NCBI GenBank assembly: GCA_019722365.1
Contig: JADFUC010000954.1
Coordinates: forward strand, 620,001 to 684,000
DNA: 64,000 nucleotides
Reading direction: 5' to 3'
From: Lithospermum erythrorhizon
Taxonomy: Eukaryota; Streptophyta; Magnoliopsida; Boraginales; Boraginaceae
Part shown: positions 21,979 to 33,700 of the stretch, piece after piece
Layout of the letters: each line of letters begins with the position of its first letter
Numbering within the stretch: position 1 is the stretch's first letter
Notes under the pieces: model-generated
Database searches by the model: none
Told to the model about the DNA's origin: nothing
The model's input: the letters and a program-made list of their open reading frames with translations, nothing else
Made by a program: the position numbers and the translations under genes

Positions 21979-24900
21979 AACAGGAGCAAACTCTTTTCAG
22001 GGAATATAGGGGATCAACTTTTGGGACACGTTGCTATAACAGTCCACCTCCTTATTTATTTACAGCAATTTAAAATGCATACATCTGTTTTTATGAAATA
22101 TGTATACTAGATTCGTTCTAATTAGAGTTTTCAATCTCAATTTCATTTTTAATTTTTAGAAATTAAGTAAATAATTTTAAACTAGATCGATAGAACGAAC
22201 CATATCGAAATATTGGTAGATAAATAATACGGAGTATTAGTTTTTAGTCGGCAAATATATCGACACTATAAGCGACATGATATATATGTTGCATATATTT
22301 AGTCATAGGTCATAGGTGATCTCACAGAATGTTTAAGGTCGTTGTTTTCTTGTTTCTTTTCTCTATCATTATTTTATTCTTTATGTGCTTGTAACCTTGA
22401 AATAATGGCTTTATGATTATTGTTTTCATGTTAATATGAAGGCTAACATTTTTATATTCTATCTCTTTAACATAATCAAATAAATCAAAATAATTTACTC
22501 CGTATTATACTACCTAAAGTTATTATTTATAGTTAAATATTCCCTCCGTCTCAATTTATTCAATGCTTAAAGAAAATATTTTATTAAATAAAATTATTAT
22601 AAGGTTGCAGACTATGCGAACTCCCTATTCCACTTTCAGATCTCGGTAATTTTTTCAAAACACGTGAATACGCTGACAAGCCATGCATGCACATTGGCAA
22701 AATCATTCTTTTAGGATTGGAAATAAATACAGAGAATGACAACTAATAGCTACCAAGCTTATTACTGCCCGGAGAGAGAGGCTACCTCTTCAATGTGCCA
22801 TACATTTGATGTAATCTGAGACCAACGCTTCTTTTTTCCTGATTTCGGAAAGCTTTAACTTTTTGCTGTATTTTGATAAGTCTTAGGTTTCAATTCTTTG
22901 TAAACTTGTCATGATGATCATTTTAGGTAGTTATTTGTCATTTGGTCAGCGGTCTAATTTAGTTTTAAGATTATTGGTGGTTAATCGGGTATTTTACGAT
23001 GACAATCAAGGAGCAAAATACATGACTTCAATATCGAAATTAATTAATTACCGTCTTTAACCCTTACTATACCGGAGCCCTCCATTTGACACGTTAAAAT
23101 GTAATAATTGTCACCCTCAAGAGGGGAAATGTGATGAGATCTTCATACTATAAAGGACAATAAGTCTTAATCGAAACATAATAAATTATTAACATTAGAG
23201 ACAAATAAAATGGAATCATCTAAAAAAGCGAGCTAAGTATCTTCCAAGGACTAAGGGTTTCGGCCAGTTCAAGGGGTCCTTTATTTAAATCTTAATTAAC
23301 ATGTGAAGAGTGACATTTTAAGTTGGAGAAATTGTAGATTTCGTGGTTGGCTTTTGTCATTTTGATATTCTAAGCAATATGAAAAGAAAATGAAAGGCAA
23401 AGAGAGGGGAGAGATTAATTTGCTACTCCGTATAAAATATCTAGTACTTCAAGAATGGACCAACTCACTAACATTAACATTTCGTGAAGGTGTTGCATGG
23501 GTATGAAAATGACATTTTGGACTTGAAGAAAATTAGGGGATGAACTCAAATTTTATATTTTCAAAAAGTTAATGTTGTTGGAGCTGTCGAGCTAGCTCAT
23601 ACGAAAATTGATTTATTGTCATAGTTGGGTTTATTAAAAATCAGGAATTCTCTTGGGGAAGTACATAATTTGGTAACTTGCTAATGTTTTCACTTAATTG
23701 TGCTGAATTCCTGTAAGCATTAGCTCTAGAAAAGGCAGTCTCATTTCTGGTTAATACCTGTAATCAAGTTTAATTCTAAAATGAATTTACAATAAAAGAA
23801 CAACACATAATATTATTAACGAACACGGAATGAAAATTATAAGGCATTTGTATTCGCATTCATTTACTATTCGAATGGAAAAATCGGATTCAAGTTCGAT
23901 TCAGATTCGATGATTCAAATCTCGAATATTGGAATTGACATTCAATGTGAACTCATATTCGAAAATTATTCATCTTTGCTTTTCACCCCTCTACTAATAA
24001 TACATGCTACTTACATGTCGAGACTAGGATCATAAGATTTAGTGAGCCAGAAATCATGTATCAACACAAATATCACAATACTCCATTCCTAGAAGATCAA
24101 GTTAATTTATTTTTCAATAATCAAAATGATTTAACTTTTCAATTTTGATTGACAAACATACACAATTTTAATTTTAATCAAAATTATCATATTAATAATA
24201 AAATATATTGAAAATTATATAGTTTATTTGTGATAAAAATTATTACATATCATAGAAATTCAAAATTTTGTGGTTATCATGCATGATAAGGTGTTGACAC
24301 CCCTTCATCAGCCTATGGCTATTAAGTACTTTCTCCAATCTAAAATGATTGACGCTTACATAAATGGTATTTTAGCTGATAATTAATTATTAATTATATA
24401 TTATTCTAAAAACTATAAAATTTATTTAATTAGCTTCGTCATTTTTTTTTTGTAAGTTAGCGATGAAGAGTACGATTACATACTAACAATTAAATAGTAT
24501 TACAAATTGTGAATACAGAAATTCCTAACTAAAGACAGAAGTCATACAAATAAAGTAATATATATTATACCTCAATAAAAATGGAACCCAAGACCTCTCG
24601 TGAAAGTTTCAAGTCGACGCCACTGTACTATTTGACGGGCATAATTTCGCCTTTTGAAAATACTTAATGTTAATATTTTATAATTTTGAAATATAATTTA
24701 AAAAACAATTAATAACTAAATTTACATTAATATACTTAAAACGCTAATCATTTTGAATTTTAAATTGTCGAAAGGACTTGTAATTCACTAATTGGAGGCT
24801 TTGGTCGGGCTCATCTGTGGCCAACCTGCACCACTATTTCCAAGGCTACTAATTGGTCCTAGCATAATGTCTTAGTCGATGTGAAACTAACCGTCCTTCA

Positions 24901-25038
24901 ACTTCAATCATCCCTAGACTTTCTCTTGTACCTGACACTAGCCTAATATGATTGGGAAATACCATAATAAACCCAATATATTAGGTCAAATATGATGGGT
25001 ATATACTGGGTGCATATATTTCGAAGTCACAAATTTAG
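21979..25038. other. Gene-poor AT-rich DNA
   Basis: No supported gene. Remains of repeats include a Stowaway-type CTCCCTCCGTCTCAATTTATT end near 22545, TACTCCGTATAAAA near 23428 and a patch of short TTCGAAT/ATTCGAA variants at about 23860-23970. The rest is unassigned. Confidence 0.5.
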
Positions 25039-26434
25039 AAGGTACAAATTTTTTCTGATTTTACCCTTAACGACCGTATGAAATACGGGTCCAAAAGCAC
25101 AACAAACGCATGCACTATGGGCTCGTTTCTGCTATCGACCGCATGGAGCATGGGTTCGATAATGTTTTCAACCCTCATTACATATGCTCGCTATACATAA
25201 CGAGCACCCATTTTGTATGCCCGATATGTATATCAATACATGCTTCACGCTATTGAGCCTTATTTTTTTAAAATTAATAGTTGACATAAATGGTCAACAT
25301 AATTATTTTAGTTAATTAATTTAACAATATTATGGTACATATTAACACAAAATTAATCATAATAAAAATTAACAAAAAATAATATAATAAAAATGAATTT
25401 AACATTATTAACACAATGTTTTTGAGATTTGAAAGATGTAAACTATAAGTTTAAAATGATACCATATATAAGTTTTTCATTATTGACATAATAAAATTAA
25501 AATTAACATCATTAACATGAATGATTTTTAAAAATTAACATATTAACTATTAATATATTACGATGAAAGATAAATATTAAATAATTTAAAATTCTTAAAA
25601 TTAGGATCAAAATTTAAAATTCTTAATATTAAGATAATAATTTAAAATAAATTAGAATGCATGGAGCATGTGTTCGATCCACGGGTTGGAGCCTTACTTT
25701 TTTATATTAACATTTGTCATAAATATTTAACAAAAGTATTTTACTTAATTAATTTAACAATATTATGATATATATTATCACAACATTAATCATAATAAAA
25801 TTTAACAAAAATAACATAAAAAATAAATTTAAAATTATTGACACAACATTTTCTTGACATTTGAAAATGTAAACAATAAGTTTAACATGATACCATAAAT
25901 AAGTTTTCCATTATTAACATGATAAAATTAAAATTTAACATCATTAACATAAATTTTTAAAAAAAATTAACATATTAACTATTAATATTATTACGATGAA
26001 AGATAAATATTAAATAATTTAAAATTCTTAAAACTAATATCAAAATTTAAAATTCTTAACATTTAAAATAAATTGGAACTGTGGATACGGGTTCATAATG
26101 TTCTCGAATCCTCGCATTACATATGCTCGCTATATAACGAGCACACTTTGTATGCCCGAGCATGACATATCGAACACACGCTCCACGGGGCCGAGCCTTA
26201 CAAACCAACGCATTAAATACATAAATCAACCCACCTAAATACTTGTTCGTCAGACCAACCAACAAACGCACCATTTGCTCATATACAACCGAGCCCACGC
26301 TTGGGCGCTGCCTCGTACTCAAACATTGGTACACTTTTCACGTATATTATAAATTACATGGTTACAAGGAAGCGTTTCCAACCCATACTCCATGCGGTTG
26401 GTAGGGATAAAATGGAAAGAATTTTATGCCTTGA
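25039..26434. mobile_element. Non-autonomous TIR element with an internal ~430-bp tandem duplication
   Basis: The left end (about 25039-25105, including ATTTTACCCTTAACGACCGTA) matches the reverse complement of the right end (about 26375-26434, including ATTTTATCCCTACCAACCGCA) over roughly 60 bases with mismatches. Inside, an AT-rich block (25261-25655) is repeated at 25694-26075. A GC-richer module around TGCTCGCTATA(CA)TAACGAGCA and TTTGTATGCCCG occurs at 25140-25260 and 26078-26197, with a shortened form at 25656-25693. No transposase frame. Target-site duplication not resolved. Confidence 0.5.
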
Positions 26435-28918
26435 AAATTAATGCCTTGGAATTAGCTTTCACCATTTATACTGCATATATGGAAGTATCTATTATATGTT
26501 ATATTTGTTGTATATTTTATCCATTTTTGACTTTTTAAAAATTTAAAAGATGATTAGTTAAAGTAGATCTACCTTCAATAATATAATGCATGTAAAAGTT
26601 GGTTAAATGAGACAATATATGAGAAATTAAAAAAGTGTGAAAATGAACAATCTTTATGGAATGGAGGAAGTACTTTTATCTAGATAGTTTTTATGTCCAT
26701 AGCGTAAACACTATCAAATATTCCGGTTTCATTATGTCAAAAATCTTAATAATCTCCTCTGTATTGTAACTTCTATGTGGTTTGTAAATCTAGTATTCGA
26801 ACCATGATAATATAAGTTTTTCTTTCTTTTATCTTTGAGGATATTTTTAGACTACATTATTTCCTCCTGACTCATATCTGCATTAGAATTTGAACTCTAG
26901 TTCTGTGTAGTTCTACTATATTTAAAAGAGCACAAAACCGATATGTTTGTTGCTCGAAGTTTGTGATGTCAAGAGCCTCTGGCACGTAGAGTTGCTCTCG
27001 ACGTACAGTCCCATTTCAGAACAAACCAACAAGTTCTTGGAGCCTTTAACTTAACCTCGATTGAAATCCGACCCAAGAATCAAAGTTTCTTATTCCCTTT
27101 GTACTAGAAAGTTATGGAGAAAATTTAGTTTTTTTATAAATATTCTTATTGATAAAATTAATTTGCATAAATTCTAGAATATCTTATTATCACATGGAAA
27201 GTAACCCTAGTACTTTAATAATGGATATTAGTTTTAGAAATTTTATTAGTAATAAATTAGATTATGTTTATGAAATGGAATGTGAAAAAAAAAAAAAATC
27301 TTCTCATTGAACTTCCGTTACTAAATCCACATAGAGACTTCTCCAATCTCAACACCACTTTTTAAAAAATCATCGAACAAGTCTTTGGCAAAACTACTCA
27401 TGTTAGAGAAGTAATCTTAATCTCTCACCATTATCATCACCTCATCACTTAGTCACTTCCTCATAAGCATAATAGACATTTCCTCTCATACTCAATAAAA
27501 TTATAATAAGGCAGTAAAAAAGTAACGGATATTTTCACCTACAGTTTAGTGCAGTAAGCTCACCCTACCTGAGAGTAAATGTCTCTCGATAGTTGTTGGA
27601 ATCGCTCTTCTTGATTCTAGATATATATAAATCTTATCAACATGCATGTATAACCATTATTCAAATTACCTTTAATGTTGTCACATTTTTCGTCACCTTG
27701 TTCCCAAATTTCAATATGACACTTGAAGACCTTCAAATTCAACTTCAAATCAGTAATGTTCCTTAACTAATCTCGAATACATGTATTGACACCTTATATT
27801 TGCATTACCAAATGACCTATCATATTCAAAACTATAATATGAATTTAATCCTTCCTTAAAATAATGAAAAAGTCTTACTCATACAAATATAGTAATATTT
27901 GTCATACATGTTCATATCATCTCCTTCGTCTTCTTACTTTTACATAGAATACATTGGTTGTGATCTCTTCTATTGGTAAAATTCATGCACTATTAGATGT
28001 GGACTCTATGCATGATTTTAATACACTGTATTGGAAGAGAGGGTAATCACAAACATGAAAAACACCTGAAAATAGCGAATGAAAAAAAAAGGTACCAAAA
28101 GTGTTTTGTATTTCATAACTACATGGTAACTAACTTAGTTGGAAATTTTAGTTGTTAAATTATTTATATTTTTCACAAATAAAAAAATACTGGAGGAAAA
28201 TCAATTTTAAATTATACTCCTTAAATTAATAAAAAAGGATTGCCTCGTTCTAAATTTTGATGATTGACCTTTTAATTTTTCTGTCCAAATACTTTTACAC
28301 AAGTTCTTTAATATTTGTTGAAACAATAAGTCAAGGGAAAGTATTTTCAATATATTTTTGTATTATTTTCTATACACAGACCACTTTATTACACCTATCT
28401 TGCTATAAAAGTCTTGAAATTAAACCCTTTTTTGTTATATAAGTTTCTAAAAATATCAGGTGAGATTAGGTGTAATGATTAGATACTTAATTGTTACGAA
28501 TGTAGAATAATAGAGCTTTTTTATTCAAAGCTCGATCAATATATTTTTTTTTCGAAAAAAACAGGATTTTGAAAATCGTCACCACAATCTCAAATACGGA
28601 GTAATATCTAGTCTCTAGCAAGATAGGTCTGGACCATGTGAGTTGGGTGGGCTACTGGCTCACTAATTTAGCTCATTAAGTTATCTGAGAAGTGAGAACA
28701 TTGCAAATGGCAAGAAGTTAATGAGAATCTGTGAAAGTGAGAAGCGAGAACACAGCCCTTAACTTAACAGGGCTCTTTTCCATATGTGGCAAAACCCCCC
28801 AAGTTCAGTTCACTAATGGGCCTTAATTGAAACGGTCCACATAACCTAGAGATAAGGACAATATGTCATATCCTCTCTAGACGCGCTAACTGCAATGAAT
28901 TTTACATACGCCCATTAA
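26435..28918. other. Gene-poor AT-rich DNA
   Basis: No supported gene. One MITE-type end (GAACAATCTTTATGGAATGG then AGGAAGTAC) lies near 26645-26672. No coding similarity was seen in any frame. Confidence 0.5.
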
Positions 28919-29149
28919 ATGTCAACAACCCATATCCAGCCGCCCACCGAATCCGCCATTGCGTCGAACGCGAATGTTTTAGCGCGTTTAACGCGAATCT
29001 ATTATCGTGAAATTATTCAGACCCGCCTCGGCCTACAAGTTAGTCGGGGTCAGCATAAGAATATCGCTCCGGGCCCAATGGACCTCAAGAGGAAGTTTGC
29101 TGATCAAGAGACGTCCGGTTCAAGAGAACAGCTTATTCCTCATGTTTAA
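28919..29149 (+). other. Unrecognised 76-codon open frame
   Basis: An isolated frame in a locally GC-richer patch. The predicted product starts MSTTHIQPPTESAIASNANV and ends in a basic, Gln-rich segment. I recognise no family, no signal peptide and no membrane segment. It could be a gene or transposon fragment, or chance. Confidence 0.2.
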
Positions 29150-29353
29150 TTATCCATAAAAATTTTGGGTACCATATACAATTAGACTTAGCAAGATTCA
29201 ACCATCCATGAAAATTCAAACCAACAATGGCATTTGTACCTTCAAGTTCTTTTTCATCCATAGTAGGATGTTTCCTTCATAAACCTCCGCATCTACGCTG
29301 GTTCTACCTGGCCAAGGCGCGGCGGTCTCCCCTTCTTTACTCTTTTCATCCCC

Positions 29354-29713
29354 TCACGCGATAGCTTTCTTCATCAGCAGATAATTGAGAAAAATGAGCA
29401 AAATTGTGAAAAATATGCTTTGAGCGTAGTCATTTTGTATACTTAAATTTAAAAGATGAAGTTTCACGGAGATTTTGGTAAAGCAGCAGAGAAAAAGATG
29501 AAGTTTTGTCATTGCGCGGTAAACGGGGTTAAAATGAACGCGATTAGGGGCCTTGTTTCTCCTTATAAGACCTCGAAATCGCAATTGTCGACATCCGCTT
29601 TCGTTAACGGACGCCCCTTCAAATTCACCTTCCACCGACTCCATCAAGGCGATTCGGCTGCCATCAACGTCCAAGTATATTACAGCGAAAGCACATCCAC
29701 TTTAATAATGTAG
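29354..29713. other. Unrecognised overlapping open frames in a GC-richer island
   Basis: Both strands are open over most of this stretch: plus 29456-29713 (85 codons) and minus 29674-29354 (106 codons, hydrophobic C-terminus). Neither resembles a family I know. Base composition is less AT-rich than the surroundings, suggesting captured or formerly coding DNA. Confidence 0.2.
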
Positions 29714-29869
29714 ACAGTCTGCTTTTGGCCATTTTATTGATATTTTATAAGAGCAATCTTAAACATGAAATGAAAATATATATTTTTTATTAAGCCATGC
29801 CATACTAAAAGTGATCGAAGTTTTATTAAAGAACATATTAATAAATTAAAAATACAAGTTCATTCTTCA

Positions 29870-30175
29870 TCTAACTTATCTTCTGAATCGGGCAAATCAT
29901 TGTTATTTTCTTCTTCCGTTCATTCTTCATCTATTTCCACAATCTACGATGTCTTTTTTCTTTGAATCCAAAATTTTACTCAAGTTTGGGATTTATTCTG
30001 AGTGATATTAAATTTTCATCTCCTACTTTATTTTTTTGCCTTTTCGGAAACTTAAATCTACTTCTTCACCTCCTTTGGTATCCTCATCATCTAGATCCAT
30101 ACTATTAAAATTATCAACACGACAAAGTTCGGGGTCTACTGAGGGTTTGTCTCTTGGGGGTTTATGCCAATTGTA
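29870..30175 (-). pseudogene. Possible acidic protein-coding relic
   Basis: The minus strand reads WHKPPRDKPSVDPELCRVDN then FNSMDLDDEDTKGGEEVD before frame breaks, followed by further Asp/Glu-rich codons. The codon texture suggests former coding sequence, perhaps from a transposon. I cannot name the family. Confidence 0.2.
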
Positions 30176-30599
30176 GTTCCACCCCAATTCTAAATAATCC
30201 TACTTTTATCAATAAATAATAAACAACTTAGAATTCTAAATTTCTAACAATATTTTATCAATTTCAATGCAACTTAATCGAGAAAATAATAAATAAGTTG
30301 AAATTCTAACAAGATTATATCAAGTAAACATCTAGAACATTTGAAATTCTTGATCAAATAACTTATTATTCAAAATTGTACCAAATTGCAATGCAACTTA
30401 ATCGATGGAAGATGATGATTCTAATTCCTTTGAAATTCTTGATCAAATAATTTATTATCCAAAATGAACAGCTAGAACATTTATAATTAAAATAAGTAGC
30501 AACTGCCATTTATATATTTGATGCGCTGATGAACTACTTTTAATCGGGGAAATACGAACCTGCTGATTTATTTGTTGTGAGTAATTTAAAACGCAGCCG

Positions 30600-31140
30600 T
30601 GTCCTTTATTTCTAAGAGGGGAAAACGGCTAGTTTTGGTGAACACTATGTCCGGTTAGTCCAAGCGGAAGTCCGTTCAAACGCGGACGCCCGTTACTAAC
30701 GGATATCTTGCTCCAACGGTCAATGTTTATATAACGGCTAGTTATCGGACGTCCGATTACTCAGCCGATATCCGGCCAGCAGAGATTCAATGCTTACATA
30801 ACCCGCCACCTACCGGACATTTGACATCCGATTTCACAAAGAGTATGTCCGCTAATACGAAGAGATCTTAATGGTTACATAATGTTTGGCAAAATGGATA
30901 TTCCGTGGTTTATTAAGGACGCCCAGCGCTAACTAACCACTAATCCATCGCGCCGAACGCCGTATTCGAACATCCAGCGAATCCGCAACGAATACGCATC
31001 GACGAACTTTTTTTCGCTAAACTTCAAAGACAATCTCACCTCATTAGTAAAACAAGCCAACAAAGTCGAGCGGGCTAAACGAACGGGCCGAACTCGAACG
31101 GACTAACAAGCCGACCACCGAACCCCGCCCACTTGCCATT
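30600..31140. repeat. GC-richer island of short CGGACGTCCG/CGGATATC-type motifs
   Basis: Variants of GCGGACGCCCGTTAC, ATCGGACGTCCG, AGCCGATATCCGG and ACCGGACATTTGACATCCG recur within about 200 bases, some of them palindromic. This resembles a repetitive subterminal region of a DNA transposon, but no TIR or target-site duplication was found and no gene is supported. Confidence 0.3.
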
Positions 31141-31276
31141 TAATCTACGTGTTCTATAAAACCCAACAAGTTTTAACACTTATTTATAAAATTGCCCTAG
31201 GTCAAACGGGTGAGAAATGTTGTCATGGGGCAAAAGGGTAAAAAGAAAATGTTCGAGTAAAATCAGGTAAAAATAT

Positions 31277-32490
31277 GGCTAATGATATAGATGGAGCAGT
31301 TTTCACAAGTGTAGAGTAATATTTATTTAAATGACAATATTATCCCTATTAAATTTGTTGAAAATATGAGATGTCATATCTCATAAATATACTGGCTGAA
31401 TTGGGATACCAACCGATTATTGCATTTAAATAATAATAGTTCGACATATGTTAATTGTTGTACCATATATTATGATTAAATCGACGACATTGGGAGGTTA
31501 TGACGACTTACTGTAGTCCTTCTATGTATCTTATGTTATATTAATGCGATGTTCGGTTAAACATAAATTACTTATATCATACTTCGACGAGCCTAAGAGG
31601 TCACACACAACAACGAAAATTAACTATAGTTTTCAATTTTAACTTCCGAGGTTTAAAATATAACCCGTATGAGAATATCGGGGCGAAATTCCAATTGTCA
31701 AGATCACTTATGTTCGATTAAATATGATAAAAGTGGATGACCTTAATATTCTCTTCCTACATAAGATGCCTCGATTTTGGATAAAGAAGCGGACGATTCT
31801 AGAAACCCTACTATAATCACTATGATGAAATTAAGGAGAAGTTTCAGGTTCAAACTCTAATATTCTAATATTCTTCTTAAAAAGTGCTAAGAGCTAATAC
31901 TTTTGAAATCCTTAAAAGAGTATTTTGTTCCTTTATATGTACTACTTTTGGTATTTAAAACTGCACTAATTCTTTTTCCAACTTTCAGTTTCTCGGTAAT
32001 TTTCTCTCTCCCCCTTTCATATTTTTGAGCAGTAGGTGAGAAAAATCCAATTGCCCAACCTCGTCTACAGTTTAATATTTTAAAGAGCCCAAAGTTAGCC
32101 TGGGCCGAGGGGTTCGCTTATACGCCGACACATGACTATTTTGCCAATCTACGCTGATTGCTCGTAGTCTTCTATTTATTTCGCTACAACTCTCAAGAAA
32201 GCCGTGACAATACTCAGATGCTATTGCTTATTATATTCGTAGAACTTGGGGCTATATCTTTTCATACTTTTTTATTTTAATCCGTAAAACCCAACAAAAT
32301 TAAGTGATATGCTATTATATCTAAATGATTATATATTACCCCTACTAGATTTATTATTTGAATATTAAACACACACAAAAATTTGATAACATTTGTTGAA
32401 ATTTGACAAAACTGAATAGGGATAAGATTGTCTTTTAAATAAATATTGTTCTGTATTTATGAAAACTTCTCTGATTATATCATTAGCCTA
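31277..32490. mobile_element. MITE with ~75-bp inverted arms, split by a solo LTR
   Basis: 31277-31350 (GGCTAATGATATAGATGGAG ... TATTTATTTAAATGACAAT) matches the reverse complement of 32417-32490 (GGCTAATGATATAATCAGAG ... TATTTATTTAAAAGACAAT). Removing the LTR at 31356-32296 leaves an element of ~270 bp, a normal MITE size, so the LTR element inserted into this MITE. Confidence 0.65.
31356..32296 (+). mobile_element. Solo LTR 1 of a copia-type family, TSD AAATT
   Basis: 941 bp. Starts TGTTGAAAATATGAGATG and ends CCGTAAAACCCAACA, i.e. TGTTG...CAACA inverted ends. Flanked on both sides by AAATT (31351-31355 and 32297-32301), a perfect 5-bp target-site duplication. There is no internal domain, so it arose by recombination between two LTRs. 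Orientation is inferred from the TATA-like sequences in its relatives. Confidence 0.88.
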
Positions 32491-33691
32491 AAAAAATATT
32501 GATTTGGTTCAAGAAATTGTTCAATCGATGAGTGCATAATCTATAAGGACAAAACTAATACTATTACAATAACCTATTCCAATGACTCTAGTAAGACCCC
32601 ATCTTAAGCAAGATAAGATAAGGGGTTCAATTGAACACAAATGTTTTTTAATTAATCAAAGATAAGTTTAAATATAATTTTTTATTTCATAATAAATAAA
32701 AAACATGAATAGTATAATGAATTATTTGATAATTTCATTATATCTAACATAGACCACTACATGGCCAAAACTAATTAAAAAACTAAATCTTAAATTATGT
32801 CAAAATTTCATATGATAACATGAAAGGCCACAAATTCCTTTCATAGTATATTTACCACATTTTATATATTGTGAAAGACTCAATAATTGAGGCGGTGTCC
32901 CCCACCATTAAGCAAAAGAAGTACAATAATGCAAAGGGGATTGAATGTTGAAGGAAAGGTTAAAAAGTCCACTTCTAATGAAAAAGCAATGGCCTTTGGT
33001 AACATGACAACAGTTGAACAAGATGGGGTCTGATTAGAGAAGTGGGGATACTCAAAGATTCCTTATCAAACGCCTTTTTTGTCAACTATCTGTAATTATG
33101 TATAGTGTGGTACAATATTAGTCGTTAGTCTAACCAACATTTAAATAATGTTATGCTATTCTATTGGCTGCCAATATGTGACGGTCCAAAATAATGAAAA
33201 TATAACTTACTTATCCCCAATTGATGTAGAGCAGATTGTATGTACGGTTCCTTCCTTGTATCAATATCCAATATACAAATAAGATGTTTTTAAATATTAT
33301 TTTTAATATACATGTTTCATAAAAATAAGAAATTATTTTTACTAACTTTAAACCACAAAATGTCATTTATATATATATGACAAGAATCATGGTCAGATCT
33401 GATACATTTAATTTGCTCAAAATTTATTTACGACAAAAAAGTGTGTCCGAATTAATTTTTTAAATGATTAAAATTTGAAACTAGATTTTATTTTTGAATA
33501 TTAAAAATTATTTATGACAAAAAAAAATGTCCGGATTAGTTTATAAACTAGGTTACCATAAGTCCATAATTGACATATATAATTCTAATAAAATTAAAAT
33601 ATTAATAATAAAGAAAGGTAGAACAGTTAAAGTACTAGCGTTTAAAATAATTTCAAATTGTAAATATTTTACTTTTTTTTAATATGTGCCC
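32491..33691. other. AT-rich intergenic DNA, no gene seen
   Basis: No coding similarity. Contains two related AT-rich segments around GACAAAAAAGTGTGTCCG (about 33430) and GACAAAAAAAAATGTCCGG (about 33515), an old local repeat. Confidence 0.4.
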
Positions 33692-33700
33692 TATTTTCTA

